From an uncultured Acinetobacter sp. (GTDB lineage: Bacteria > Pseudomonadota > Gammaproteobacteria > Pseudomonadales > Moraxellaceae): DNA of 64,000 nucleotides. Under the pieces are notes generated by a model. It searched no databases. It saw nothing but the letters and a program-made list of their open reading frames with translations, and had not been told where the DNA came from. Both the position numbers and the translations under genes were made by a program. How positions within the stretch are numbered: position 1 is the stretch's first letter; the number at the start of each line of letters is the position of its first letter. Shown here one piece after another: positions 39,979-54,430 of this stretch. The stretch is from NCBI GenBank assembly GCA_913777945.1, contig CAJYTY010000022.1, forward strand, positions 124,001 through 188,000, in the 5' to 3' direction.

Positions 39979-40503
39979 ATGACATCTTTAGAACAATCTC
40001 TTGCTGAAATTCCAGCCTTCGCACCTATCCATGCACATCTTTTTAGTTCTGGTCAACCAAGCGCAGAACAGCTTAAGTGTATTAAAGAATATGGCTTTAG
40101 TACCGTCATTAATCTGGCCTTAAATGATGCCGATCCACACTTAGATCATGAAGATCGAATCTGTCTCGAACTTGGGCTCAATTATATCCATTTGCCTATG
40201 TTATGGGATATGCCAAATGCTGAACAAGGCTTGTTAATTTTAGACCTGATTGATCATCTTGTCGGTAATGAAATGGTCTGGATTCATTGTGCTAAAAATT
40301 ATCGGGTCAGTTGTTTGATGTACTTATATCGTCAATATTATATGGATATTGATATTTCAGAGGCCCAAACACAACTTGAAGAAGTGTGGCAACCCAACGA
40401 AACTTGGACGGGCATTATTCACAGTATTGCTTTACAGCTTCAAGGCCGTAAAGCAACACGCGATATTCAAAATACCATGAATCAATCCGATCATTTTACC
40501 TGA
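39979..40503 (+). CDS. Protein tyrosine phosphatase-like family protein with HCx4R active-site spacing
   Basis: [11 protein letters not shown]-like beginning ([12 protein letters not shown]), active-site-like [11 protein letters not shown]. Confidence 0.75.
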   Translation: MTSLEQSLAEIPAFAPIHAHLFSSGQPSAEQLKCIKEYGFSTVINLALNDADPHLDHEDRICLELGLNYIHLPMLWDMPNAEQGLLILDLIDHLVGNEMVWIHCAKNYRVSCLMYLYRQYYMDIDISEAQTQLEEVWQPNETWTGIIHSIALQLQGRKATRDIQNTMNQSDHFT

Positions 40504-40982
40504 TGCGAGATCAATACGGTTGCTGTAGCCAGAATACCTTCCTGACGTCCCGTAAAACCCAGCTGTTCGGTGGTAGTGGCCTTGATACTGATCTGCGTCA
40601 CATCAACCTCCAAAACATCGGCAATACTCTGACGCATGTCAAGATTATGCTTGGCTAGCTTAGGTCGCTCACAGGCAACCGTAATATCCGCATTATTGAG
40701 TACATAGCCACGATCCAAAATAAGCTGATAGACATGTTTAAGCAATACTCGGCTATCCGCACCTTTAAATGCTGGATCTGTATCTGGAAAGTGCTGACCA
40801 ATATCGCCTAATGCCAATGCTCCTAAAAGTGCATCGGACAATGCATGTAACACGACATCACCATCTGAATGCGCTTTTAAGCCATGTGAATGCGGAATCT
40901 TGACTCCAGCCAGTGTGACATGATCGCCCTCTTCAAAGGCATGCACATCTAATCCCTGGCCAATTCGAACTTGTACAACCAC
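40491..40982 (-). CDS. ispF: 2-C-methyl-D-erythritol 2,4-cyclodiphosphate synthase
   Basis: [43 protein letters not shown]. Confidence 0.95.
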   Translation of the reverse strand: MVVQVRIGQGLDVHAFEEGDHVTLAGVKIPHSHGLKAHSDGDVVLHALSDALLGALALGDIGQHFPDTDPAFKGADSRVLLKHVYQLILDRGYVLNNADITVACERPKLAKHNLDMRQSIADVLEVDVTQISIKATTTEQLGFTGRQEGILATATVLISHQVK

Positions 40983-41079
40983 TATTCATTCCTTCTATAA
41001 ATAAACAACTCATCTTGTATTCTGGCTTGCGGTTTCGCTATAGTACGTGAAGCAAAGTCAAATGAAAGTATAAGCGATC

Positions 41080-41733
41080 ATGCCGTTTAATACAGATAGA
41101 TTTCCTTTAAAAAACGTAGCTTATGTTCTAATGATTGGTGGATGGTGTACATTTGCCCAAGCTTTTCCATTGAGCAATTGTGATGCAAAATCTGATACAC
41201 CGCTTGAGGGAAAGATCTGCTCAGGTACGTTTAAAAGCTCACGCCAAGCACTCGACAGCAAATTTTTAACCGCTTATCTGGTTTCAGATGCACCGATTCA
41301 GTTGCTCAAAGACACTCACACCTTGTGGCTGAATCAAACCAAACTTTGCAAAACCTCTCAATGTATCAAGCAACAATATGATGTTCGTTCCGATGAACTC
41401 AATACTTATACATCTTTAAATCAAACGCTTACACAGCATTTTCTCAAATATGACAATGGAACATTAGCCACATCGCCAGTTCATTTACAAGTTCATCAAT
41501 TAAGCAAAGATAAAATCAAGATTGAAGGAATTGCATATCGAAATCCGAACAATCGATCTGAAACCCAAACTGTGCCTTTTTTAGCTTATACCTCACCTGA
41601 GAAGAAAAATCAGATTGTCGATAACGAGCACGACTGTGCGTATACATTTAATTTTCAAAAAAGCATTTTAGTTGTTAAAACCGAGCAAAAAGGCTGTGAG
41701 CGTTTTACAGGTATTTATCGGCTTTACGATTAA
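41080..41733 (+). CDS. Secreted protein with LprI/DUF1311-like Cys-containing region
   Basis: Signal peptide; SNCDAKSDTPLEGKICSG...LDSKFLTAYL...WLNQTKLCKTSQCI. Confidence 0.55.
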   Translation: MPFNTDRFPLKNVAYVLMIGGWCTFAQAFPLSNCDAKSDTPLEGKICSGTFKSSRQALDSKFLTAYLVSDAPIQLLKDTHTLWLNQTKLCKTSQCIKQQYDVRSDELNTYTSLNQTLTQHFLKYDNGTLATSPVHLQVHQLSKDKIKIEGIAYRNPNNRSETQTVPFLAYTSPEKKNQIVDNEHDCAYTFNFQKSILVVKTEQKGCERFTGIYRLYD

Positions 41734-41770
41734 ATCGGCATACACCTGAATGCATGCCGTGCGTATATGC

Positions 41771-43015
41771 TTAGGCAGGAACCTTCATCGCAATTTCTTG
41801 ACTAATCATGGAAGCAGTTGCGGCCGAAAGTGTCCATCCTAAATGGCCATGTCCAGTGTTGTAAAATACACGTGGATGTCTGCCCTGTTTTACAACCGGC
41901 ATCATGTTGGGCATCATAGGTCTTAAGCCTGCCCAAGGCACTACATGTTCGGTGGAAAGATCAAAGTTTTCATTTACCCAATTAATTAAAGGTTGAATAC
42001 GATCTGCCCGAATATCTCGGTTATAGCCATTAAATTCGGCAGTCCCGGCCACGCGTAAGCGATCTTCTCCTAGGCGTGATGTCACGATCTTGGCACGTTC
42101 ATCGAGTAAACTCACCCAAGGCGCGTTGGCAATGCTTTTCGTATCTTTCAAATGCACCGTAATCGAATATCCTTTGACCGGATATACATTTACTCGATCG
42201 CCCAGCATATGTGCAAGCTGATAACTTCCCACACCACCACAGACAATAACACCGTCGGCCTCAATACAAAGCGCTTCTTTTGATAACTGCGACATGTTTT
42301 CATCACTTGGCAAACACGTCACACGAACCATATGCTCATTTAACTGAACATCTTTGACATCCCAACCAAACTGGTAATTCACGCCATACGTTTTTGAGCG
42401 CTCGGCCAACCCCACACTAAATTTATGAATGTCGCCTGTTGCATCTCCAGGCGTGTAATATCCACCAAAATATTCACCTGCCAAAGTCGGCTCAATCTGC
42501 TTCATTTGTTCAGGCGTGACACCAAAGCGCTCAAGCTGACCTTTAACCAACAGATCATTCACATTTTTGGCAACGATATAGTCCGATTCATTGTGATAGA
42601 TGTGCAAAATACCGCGCTTTTCCAGATTAAAATCAATATTTTCATCTTTAGCAATTTCAAACAGGCGTTGGCGGGCTAAAAGTGCCAATCGTACCGTATC
42701 GATGGTATTTTTTTCATAATTTTTGATTTGTGATAAAAACTCAAATAGCCAACTATATTTATGCAAATTAAATGAAGGATTTAACAGTAACGGTGCATCT
42801 TTATGAGACATCCATTTGATGCCCTTGGCCACTGTAGATTTTTGATTCCAGACTTCTGCATTACAGGCTGAAAGTTGTCCACCATTGGCAAATGATGTTT
42901 CCATGGCTGGAAATAAATGTCGGTCAATCACCGTGACCTGATACCCCAATTTCGCCAGCTCATAGGCCGATGTAACACCTGTAATACCCGCACCAATCAC
43001 AATAATATGAGACAT
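41771..43015 (-). CDS. dadA: D-amino acid dehydrogenase, DadA-like FAD-dependent oxidoreductase
   Basis: IIVIGAGITGVTSAYELAKLGYQVTVIDR, ETSFANGGQLSACNAE, C-terminal TGHGHLGWTLSAATA. Confidence 0.88.
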   Translation of the reverse strand: MSHIIVIGAGITGVTSAYELAKLGYQVTVIDRHLFPAMETSFANGGQLSACNAEVWNQKSTVAKGIKWMSHKDAPLLLNPSFNLHKYSWLFEFLSQIKNYEKNTIDTVRLALLARQRLFEIAKDENIDFNLEKRGILHIYHNESDYIVAKNVNDLLVKGQLERFGVTPEQMKQIEPTLAGEYFGGYYTPGDATGDIHKFSVGLAERSKTYGVNYQFGWDVKDVQLNEHMVRVTCLPSDENMSQLSKEALCIEADGVIVCGGVGSYQLAHMLGDRVNVYPVKGYSITVHLKDTKSIANAPWVSLLDERAKIVTSRLGEDRLRVAGTAEFNGYNRDIRADRIQPLINWVNENFDLSTEHVVPWAGLRPMMPNMMPVVKQGRHPRVFYNTGHGHLGWTLSAATASMISQEIAMKVPA

Positions 43016-43027
43016 AATTGCTCCTTT

Positions 43028-43242
43028 GAAATGTTACAACATTTCAGAAGTTGCCCCATCTGTCATGGTACCTGAGAGCTTCGATGCGACGAGATTTACC
43101 ATAAATCTGTCGACCATCCCCTTCGGTGAGTATACTAAGATACTTCTCTCCAGATTACTTATCGATCACTACAGTCCTTTTGCCTGAGAGTTTCCGGGGT
43201 CGTTGCTCCTTCGGCGTATCCTAAAAGGACATCTCTCCTGCA
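43028..43242 (-). promoter_or_regulatory. Tandem glycine riboswitch with adjacent hairpin upstream of dadA
   Basis: Minus strand has two aptamer signatures: GGAGAGA...CGCCGAAGGAGCAA...CTCTCAGGCAAAAGGAC, then GGAGAGA...CACCGAAGGGG...CTCTCAGGTACCATGACAGATGGGG. Hairpin GAAATG..CATTTC at 43028-43045 before the AAAGGAG SD. Confidence 0.93.
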
Positions 43243-43325
43243 ATAATCGTTATGTTTATAAAAGCAATGTATATGCCAATTCAGTATAAAATCAACTTAT
43301 TATCGTTAATTAATTGTAGTATATA

Positions 43326-43368
43326 AAAAAAGCGCCTGTATCTTTTCAAAAACAAGCGCTTTAAAAAA
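43326..43368 (-). terminator. Terminator of ispD
   Basis: Minus strand AAAGCGCTTGT...ACAGGCGCTTTTTTT. Confidence 0.7.
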
Positions 43369-43380
43369 TATGGACTCAAA

Positions 43381-44103
43381 TCAACTCTGCCGCTGTGCAT
43401 TTAGAATCAGACGAGCAAGTTGTAAATCCTCTGAATAAGTAATTTTAATGTTATCAGAACGCCCTTGAACCACATCTACAGTTTCACCCATATATTCTAA
43501 TGCGCTTGCTTCATCTGTGATCGGAATTTGATTCATTAAAGCGTACTCAATACAACGCTTTAAAATACCCAGCTTTGCCATTTGTGGTGTTTGTGCCTGC
43601 CAGAGGAAACTCCGATCAACAGTTTTCTCAATTTTAGGCTGTTGTTGTACTCGTTTAAGCGTATCTCTGACAGGCGTTGCCAAAATGGCATGTACATCAT
43701 GCGCTGTACAATGTGTCATTAGTGCCTCTAGGTTGGGCAAGCTCACACATGGACGAGCAGCATCATGCACCAAAACATAGTCATCTTCTGAAGCAAAGCG
43801 CAAAAGATGATTCAGCGCATTTAATACTGAGTCGGCTCGTTCTTTCCCGCCCAAACAAAAATGTGCTTTATGGCGATTCTTTAAAGGAAGTGTCTGGGCA
43901 ATATTATCATCTTGACCAATCGCCAAAACATAACCATCGAGGGGTAAGCCATTTAATCGATCAACTGTATGTTCTAAAACAGTTTTATCATCAATCAACT
44001 GGTATTGTTTTAACTCGGTTTTAGAAAAACGCGACCCGCTTCCAGCAGCAGGAATAATTGCCCATAACTTAGTCTGGAATGTCGGGTGTTGGTGGGGTTT
44101 CAT
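43381..44103 (-). CDS. ispD: 2-C-methyl-D-erythritol 4-phosphate cytidylyltransferase
   Basis: WAIIPAAGSGSRF, VLVHDAARPC, ITDEASALEYMG. Confidence 0.95.
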   Translation of the reverse strand: MKPHQHPTFQTKLWAIIPAAGSGSRFSKTELKQYQLIDDKTVLEHTVDRLNGLPLDGYVLAIGQDDNIAQTLPLKNRHKAHFCLGGKERADSVLNALNHLLRFASEDDYVLVHDAARPCVSLPNLEALMTHCTAHDVHAILATPVRDTLKRVQQQPKIEKTVDRSFLWQAQTPQMAKLGILKRCIEYALMNQIPITDEASALEYMGETVDVVQGRSDNIKITYSEDLQLARLILNAQRQS

Positions 44104-44458
44104 TGGTTTGCATATCTACTTTAGCATTTGGATCGATATAAATCGGCTTGTACTGGGTACTAATCGTACTCATTTGAACAAAGGTTTCATGAGGCTTAAT
44201 TAAACCCAAATCGAGACGTGCATGTTCTTCAATCGCCTCTGTGCCATTTTTCAGATCATAGACTTCAGCAGCAAGAATTCGATTTCGCTCTTTTAATTCT
44301 TGATTGATTTCAGCTTGTTGAGCAATTTGCTGTGTTAAGGCTTGATGCGGAAAATAACCACCCTCACCCCACCAGAAACTGTACTGAAGACCTGCAACCA
44401 AAATGATGACAAGCCCCAATATAAGTTTGCTCGAAGTAGACTTAAAAACTTCTAACAT
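44069..44458 (-). CDS. ftsB: Cell division protein FtsB
   Basis: ORF track 44069..44542; start MLEVFKSTSSK at 44458; one TM, coiled-coil, YDLKNGTEAIEEHARLDLGLIKPHETFVQ; overlaps ispD. Confidence 0.9.
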   Translation of the reverse strand: MLEVFKSTSSKLILGLVIILVAGLQYSFWWGEGGYFPHQALTQQIAQQAEINQELKERNRILAAEVYDLKNGTEAIEEHARLDLGLIKPHETFVQMSTISTQYKPIYIDPNAKVDMQTNETPPTPDIPD

Positions 44459-44858
44459 AGTCTTGAGCACTTCAATTAAAACATCCTTTAATGTTTTGTA
44501 TGATATAACAATTTGAAACTTGGCATGCACAATTACGGCCAAATCTAAATAAAAAAATTAAAAGCCAATCATAACGTTATTGACCTTTTTGACGCGTCTC
44601 ATTTTGTCAAAGTTCATCTCAATTGAAAAGGGTCTATCGGGTATGATTTGAGTAATCTACTCAAAACTAAGGCAACTTTCTGCTATTAATTTTATGCTAT
44701 TTTTTACAATTCTTCTGGGTGCTTTAAATGTGATTCAGCCACTTTTCATTGCTCAATAGAGAAATATAGTCAGTTTTCACACTCTTTAAATTAGCAACTC
44801 ATTTCAAAAACCGTTGTGCAGTGTATGAATCACTAAATGCGAAAATATCACTCTAAAA

Positions 44859-44893
44859 TAAAAAAAGGTGCTATTAAACATAGCACCTTTTAT
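44859..44893 (-). terminator. Terminator of eno
   Basis: Minus strand AAAAGGTGCTA-TGTTTAA-TAGCACCTTTTTTT. Confidence 0.85.
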
Positions 44894-44949
44894 TGCCTGC
44901 AAATCTCTTCAATTCAAAACTGACGATGATTTGCAATTACATTCAAAGA

Positions 44950-46275
<1,326 letters not shown>

Positions 46276-46284
46276 TCATTTGCA

Positions 46285-47142
<858 letters not shown>

Positions 47143-47169
47143 TTAAACAGTCCTAGTTTATGCGTCGTA

Positions 47170-48873
<1,704 letters not shown>

Positions 48874-49033
48874 CTATAAAGCAAAGTCATTCAGCATCAA
48901 ATGTTAGAACAATAAACAATTGGCTATTCTAGCAGCATTTTTATCGGAAAATTAGACTTTGTAACGAGGATTTTCATAGCGATTTTTATTGTTATAATAG
49001 GCGCACCTATTTCTAGATTTAATTTGTACACAC

Positions 49034-49459
49034 ATGAATAAAAAATTCTTAATTTGTGGATTGATTGCTGCTGGCTTATTTTTAACGGCTTGTTCAAAAA
49101 AAGAACAACCGAAAGATGAAAATCAGTCTCAAATGGAAACAAGCACTCAGGAGCAGCAACCAACTGAGCTTAAACCGCTTCAAGAGGCACAAAACCAACA
49201 GTCGACCACAGAACAGACCGTCGTAATTGAGCGTATGGAAACACCAAATACCACAACAGAGATTCGTCGTGAGCAGCACCATGCCGCAAAACCTGTTGAA
49301 ACGCCAGTGAAAGAAGAACCAAAAGCCGAACCGAAAACGGAAGTTTCAACGGCGAATACGGAAGAACAGCCAGCTCGTTCAACCACCAAACAAAACCGTA
49401 GTGAAGATGATGCCGTGGCGGATGCGATTGCAGCAGCAACACCTGCCCTTAAAAACTAA
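49034..49459 (+). CDS. Lipoprotein with disordered Glu/Gln/Lys/Thr-rich body
   Basis: Lipobox LFLTAC followed by low-complexity polar sequence. Confidence 0.7.
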   Translation: MNKKFLICGLIAAGLFLTACSKKEQPKDENQSQMETSTQEQQPTELKPLQEAQNQQSTTEQTVVIERMETPNTTTEIRREQHHAAKPVETPVKEEPKAEPKTEVSTANTEEQPARSTTKQNRSEDDAVADAIAAATPALKN

Positions 49460-49478
49460 TTGCGTTTTGCGCAGTAAA

Positions 49479-49515
49479 AGATGCCCGTTAAGGATTACTT
49501 GCGGGCTTTTTTTTG
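49479..49515 (+). terminator. Terminator
   Basis: gcccg-ttaaggattactt-gcgggctttttttt. Confidence 0.7.
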
Positions 49516-49675
49516 GATGTATATAACAAAACTTAGTGTTGGTAATTCGTGTTTAATTTGTTGATTATATGAAATTTTATCTCTAAAAAACTTCTAAATA
49601 GGCTTTATCTTTTAGACAGTATGTTAAGCTAAAAACGTAATTTAAGTTTTAAAAAGAGTAATAAAGGAGAATAAC

Positions 49676-50119
49676 ATGAGCTACCAACACATTCTTGTTC
49701 CCGTTGATGATTCGGAACTTTCAGAAATTGCTACCCGGCATGCACTTTTTATTGCTCAAGCTTTTGGCAGTCGAGTTACAGTCATGAGTGTTGTGGCAGT
49801 CGATCCATTTGTTGGTGTCGATTTTTATAAGGTAGCCCCCGCTATTACCAATCACTTTATGGATGCCGAAGCACATGCTCAAAAGCATCTTGAGCAGATT
49901 CAGCAACAGTTTCTCGCACATCAAATCGACACGGACGTTAAAATCATTCGTGAAGAACCAACTGCGACTGGCATTTTGAATATTGCCGATGAAGTAAATG
50001 CCGATTTGATTATTATGGGTTCTCACGGCCGATCAGGGCTGAAAAAATTTGTTTTAGGTAGTGTCGCACAAAAAGTTGCCAGTGAAAGTGTGGTCCCTGT
50101 GATGATCGTAAAAAAATAA
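49676..50119 (+). CDS. Universal stress protein (UspA family)
   Basis: YQHILVPVDDSELSE; LIIMGSHGRSGLKKFVLGSVAQKV. Confidence 0.92.
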   Translation: MSYQHILVPVDDSELSEIATRHALFIAQAFGSRVTVMSVVAVDPFVGVDFYKVAPAITNHFMDAEAHAQKHLEQIQQQFLAHQIDTDVKIIREEPTATGILNIADEVNADLIIMGSHGRSGLKKFVLGSVAQKVASESVVPVMIVKK

Positions 50120-50139
50120 TTTTTTTTTCAAACTTATAA

Positions 50140-50168
50140 AAGCGCTGATCAATTCAGGGCTTTTTCAT
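50140..50168 (+). terminator. Terminator of the usp gene
   Basis: aaagc-gctgatcaattcagg-gctttttcattttt. Confidence 0.6.
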
Positions 50169-50503
50169 TTTTGTTGTTTTAATTCGGCATCGTGCCATTG
50201 TTGAAATGGCACGTGTAAAGTGACCATACCTGAACCAATCGCATGATTTAAATCTTTATTGATTTTGACCTGAGATTTATTCATTTGCATTACATCTGGG
50301 CGATAATCCAGATTGTATGATTCATTCAACAACAAAAGGATGGCATTTAAGTGATTCAACCTGCTATGTAAGCATGCTTTATTACGCTCTCCTTGTTCAG
50401 GATTGGCGTTGAGCAAACCCAATTGTGCGCTATCTGATGCAATCTTTCCAATTTGATGACATTCCTCAGAAAGTTTTAACAGCAAAAACTGTAGATGATT
50501 CAT
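50165..50503 (-). CDS. Uncharacterised protein
   Basis: 112 aa ORF, start next to CTCC-like SD complement (tgacctcc); no family recognised. Confidence 0.55.
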   Translation of the reverse strand: MNHLQFLLLKLSEECHQIGKIASDSAQLGLLNANPEQGERNKACLHSRLNHLNAILLLLNESYNLDYRPDVMQMNKSQVKINKDLNHAIGSGMVTLHVPFQQWHDAELKQQK

Positions 50504-50923
50504 CTGACCTCCAAAAAATTAATCACTAAGATAATTGTTGAAAGTGCATCCTATCGATAACAGCGCTGCGTCCTAGCTTATGTAACCTGTCACAGTAAAA
50601 TTGAATATTCCTTTGGCAATGTTGCTATGCCTAATGGCGAAAAATTCATTTCAAAATGGCATATGCTTATAAGTCAAACAAGAAAGTAGTTGAGTCAATT
50701 GGTTATTCAATATAAACAACTCTGTCTAATCACTGTCAAATTATTAAATATAATGAAACATTTATTCTGAAACCAAGCATAGATGCGTAAAATATATCTA
50801 TCTCTTTCTATCGACTATTCGAGTGAATAATTCAGGTCGATAGATTATAAACACCATGCAATCTTATATTTCAAAGATTGCATGACTATTTAATTATTTC
50901 TAAAACATTAAAAATAGATCAAA

Positions 50924-51358
50924 TCAACCACAACTGACTTTTACAATTTTTTTGGTTGAAGGATCGGTAGTCACAGTGACACGATTTTCACGATAATCCA
51001 TGGTCACTGGCTGCCCGGGTGCTATATTGCGCACAATTTGTGCACGTGATACCTGTTTAATCTGTTCATCAGTCAAACCCGACTGTCCAACAAGCTTTTG
51101 GGCTTCATCTGGCATACAATTTTTTTGTTGAGAACGAAATAATGCCCACTCCTCAACGACTTGTCCATTTGGCAAGTGGCAATAACCCGTTTGCCCTTCT
51201 GGTCCATTGCGAATTTCCAGCTTTCCTTTTTGCTCAACACAATACTGGCTGGCCGGATTAGGCATACCGATTTTTGGCATTTTTTCACCTGAATGCGGAT
51301 AAGACGAACATGCTGCTAATGGCAGCAGTAAAGCAGCCCATAAAATATTCTTTTTCAT
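50924..51358 (-). CDS. Lipoprotein combining DUF333 and a peptidase inhibitor I78-like domain
   Basis: Lipobox LPLAAC; NPASQYCVEQKGKLEIRNGPEGQTGYCHLPNGQVVEEWALFR (DUF333); C-terminal AQIVRNIAPGQPVTMDYRENRVTVTTDPSTKKIVKVSCG (I78-like). Confidence 0.75.
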   Translation of the reverse strand: MKKNILWAALLLPLAACSSYPHSGEKMPKIGMPNPASQYCVEQKGKLEIRNGPEGQTGYCHLPNGQVVEEWALFRSQQKNCMPDEAQKLVGQSGLTDEQIKQVSRAQIVRNIAPGQPVTMDYRENRVTVTTDPSTKKIVKVSCG

Positions 51359-51476
51359 TGAATAATATCCTTTTGAATAAAAGTCGTTGTTGTTTATGAA
51401 AATCCAGCTTTCAAATTACAACGGGACCTCACAAGAATGGAAGTCCCGTTTATCATTTCACTGACAACTGATACGA

Positions 51477-54083
51477 TCAAACACTCAAAATACTATTGAG
51501 TGTCTCTTTTACGTTCTTGGATTTAACTTTAGGTTGCAGTGCTTGAAGTGCTTCTTTTACACGCGTTTTATGCGGCTCGGCCAAGGTGTACCAGCGAGAT
51601 AATACTTGTAAGAGGCGTGAGCCTAAAATCGGATTTTTTTCGTCAAGATACTGAGCCAAATCGATATAGTGCTCTACCCCATAACTCCATGCATTGACAG
51701 GATTATTACTCAAACCACCACTCACCGAGCGTACACGGTTTGGTGTTCCCAAATCATAATCAGGATGCTGAGTAAGTGTACGAATGGTCTCTGCTGTAGC
51801 ATTAGGATTCGCCGCCTGAATCATAAACCACTGATCAAGCGATAGCGCCTCATCCTTATAACGGTTGTAGAAGTCATCAAGTGCCTGCTTTGCCTGAGGC
51901 GCATCATTCCAGACCAGTACGCGTAACGCACCTAAACGCTCTGACATGTTGCCAGTTGTTTGATACTGGGTATAAGCGAGCTCGAACACCTCATCGTCAC
52001 CTTGGCGCGCCATCATGCTGAGCATGATATTTTTAAGCGCACGCTCTCCCATTGCTTGAGAGAAATCGTGTTGTAGTGCTGGATTCAACGCTAAATAGGT
52101 TTCTTTCCAGAACCCATTTAATGCACGTGCTAGAGTTTCTAAAACAGAATTACGCTTTTCCTGCACTTGCTCAGGCTGATAATCGTGATCGATACGACTT
52201 CCCAAATAACCCTCTGTTGGAACATCAAAAAGTCGTGATGCCAATAATGGATCCTGACGTACTAGCGTAGGTAACGTTTTTTGAATGGCGTCGATATAAG
52301 GCTCAACCGAGTGTTCCTGCAATAAAATGCGCTCAAGTAAGGTTTGACTCGCCTGCCACTGATTAAATCCATTGGTTTCGTGCTGAATTAAAAATGCCAG
52401 CTCTTCATCGGTATAATTAAAGACCAGATTCACCGGTGCAGAAAAGTTACGTAGTAACGAAACGACAGGCGGCTGATCGACACCTGAAAACTCAATACTT
52501 GCGTGATCTTGATCAAATAAATACACACCGTCTTTCACCTGATTTTCAAACAAATCTGGACTATTTAAGGTGTATTGTTCACCTGTTTGCGGGTTAAACA
52601 GCGCCAAAGCAACAGGAATAGGCACGGCCTTTAAATTTGGATATTTAGGATGCGCTTTAAGACTTTGCTTAAAGTTTAAACGATAGGTGCGCTGATCGGG
52701 GTGATATTCGCTCTCAACTTCGAGCTTTGGTGTTCCCGGCTGGTTGTACCAGATCAAAAAGGCGGATAAATCGACACCCGATCCAGCTGAAAGTGCATCA
52801 ATCCAGTCTTCAACCGTAACTGCTTGACCATCGAAGCGCTTAAAATACTCATCGGTGCCTTGGCGGAACTTTTCTTTGCCAAGAAGTGTCGCCATCATTC
52901 GGTTAATTTCGGCACCTTTTTCATACACCGTAGCGGTGTAAAAGTTATTAATTTCCACAAAATGATCTGGACGTGGTGGATGCGAAAGCGGACCAGCATC
53001 TTCTGGAAATTGATGCGCTTTGAGTACCGCGACATCGTCAATGCGTTGTACCGCAGCAGATTGAAGGTCTTCAGAAAATGACTGATCTCTAAAAACGGTT
53101 AAACCTTCTTTTAGACACAATTGGAACCAGTCACGACAAGTAATACGGTTTCCAGTCCAGTTATGAAAGTATTCGTGTGCAATCACGGACTGTACACGCA
53201 TAATCGCGGCATCGGTGGTGTATTCTTCATCGGCCAGCACACAAGAGGTATTAAAAATATTTAAGCCTTTGTTTTCCATAGCCCCCATGTTGAACTGGCT
53301 GACCGCTACAATCATATAATTGTCTAAGTCGTATGGACGGCCATAGTGCTCTTCATCCCAACGCATAGAATGCTTGAGTGCCTCCATGGCAATTTTGCAT
53401 TTTGGAATATCTTTTTCGATGGCATATATTTCAAGTGCAACATCGCGGCCTTCGGAAGTCGTATATCGATCCTTCAGTACAGCCAAATCACCAATCACAC
53501 AGGCAAATAAATAACTTGGTTTTTTAGTTGGATCTTGCCAGATGGCAAAATGACGGTCTTCACCCACGGTACCTGTTTCAAGCAAGTTACCGTTAGCCAG
53601 TAATACAGGATATTTTTTATCGGCTTCAACACGTGTAGTGAATACTGACAATACATCTGGACGGTCAGGATAAAAGGTAATTTTGCGGAAACCTTCTGGT
53701 TCATTTTGCGTGACAAACAAATCGCCGGCTTTGTACAGACCTTCTAGCTGGGTATTACTTTCTGGATGAATCACCACTTGGGTTTCAAGTGTGAGTTGAT
53801 CTGGTGCATTGGTAATCACCAATTGCTCATCATCTAGCGTGTAATCTTCACTGTTAAGCGGCTCGCCATTTAATTTGATCGATTTCAGTTCAAGATCACG
53901 TCCCAACAGCACTAAATCACCTACACTGTTTCGTTTCATTACCAGTGTAGAGAACACGTGCGTATGATCATCGTGTACCTGAATATCAAGGTTGATCGAA
54001 TCGACCAAGAAAGATGGCTGTTGATAATCTTTAAGATAAACCGTTTGATCTGCCGAAATATGAGGGTTTGCCGCAATATTCAT
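51477..54083 (-). CDS. pepN: Aminopeptidase N
   Basis: ORF track 51477..54122; QFNMGAMENKGLNIFN, VIAHEYFHNWTGNRIT. Confidence 0.96.
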   Translation of the reverse strand: MNIAANPHISADQTVYLKDYQQPSFLVDSINLDIQVHDDHTHVFSTLVMKRNSVGDLVLLGRDLELKSIKLNGEPLNSEDYTLDDEQLVITNAPDQLTLETQVVIHPESNTQLEGLYKAGDLFVTQNEPEGFRKITFYPDRPDVLSVFTTRVEADKKYPVLLANGNLLETGTVGEDRHFAIWQDPTKKPSYLFACVIGDLAVLKDRYTTSEGRDVALEIYAIEKDIPKCKIAMEALKHSMRWDEEHYGRPYDLDNYMIVAVSQFNMGAMENKGLNIFNTSCVLADEEYTTDAAIMRVQSVIAHEYFHNWTGNRITCRDWFQLCLKEGLTVFRDQSFSEDLQSAAVQRIDDVAVLKAHQFPEDAGPLSHPPRPDHFVEINNFYTATVYEKGAEINRMMATLLGKEKFRQGTDEYFKRFDGQAVTVEDWIDALSAGSGVDLSAFLIWYNQPGTPKLEVESEYHPDQRTYRLNFKQSLKAHPKYPNLKAVPIPVALALFNPQTGEQYTLNSPDLFENQVKDGVYLFDQDHASIEFSGVDQPPVVSLLRNFSAPVNLVFNYTDEELAFLIQHETNGFNQWQASQTLLERILLQEHSVEPYIDAIQKTLPTLVRQDPLLASRLFDVPTEGYLGSRIDHDYQPEQVQEKRNSVLETLARALNGFWKETYLALNPALQHDFSQAMGERALKNIMLSMMARQGDDEVFELAYTQYQTTGNMSERLGALRVLVWNDAPQAKQALDDFYNRYKDEALSLDQWFMIQAANPNATAETIRTLTQHPDYDLGTPNRVRSVSGGLSNNPVNAWSYGVEHYIDLAQYLDEKNPILGSRLLQVLSRWYTLAEPHKTRVKEALQALQPKVKSKNVKETLNSILSV

Positions 54084-54430
54084 ATATTTTCCTATTTTGC
54101 CCTTATGCATGGCATCAGTCATTATTGTGTATGCATTTGATCATACGCCAACTTAATCAATGTGTCTGCGAAGTTTCAATTTAAAATTAAGATGCGTCTT
54201 ATCGAATTATTTTTCAATTGTAAGTACGTACAAATGTTCAAAAAACGTTTTGTTTGGCTTGAGTTTTTTAGCTCTTTCTTTTGCTTTGTTTAATTTTGGC
54301 TGAAAGTAAGACAATCTATTTCATTGTAACGCCGACTTACATTTTTAAGTTTCGATTACATTTTGTGCACGTTTTTTGCTTGTATTAGCAAGACCAAGTT
54401 GGCCAATATAAAATACATAATGTCGAAGAG

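Noticed and set aside
49094-49442. Several overlapping minus-strand ORFs opposite the lipoprotein gene
   Set aside because: Artefacts of the low-complexity coding sequence on the plus strand; the lipobox supports the plus-strand gene.
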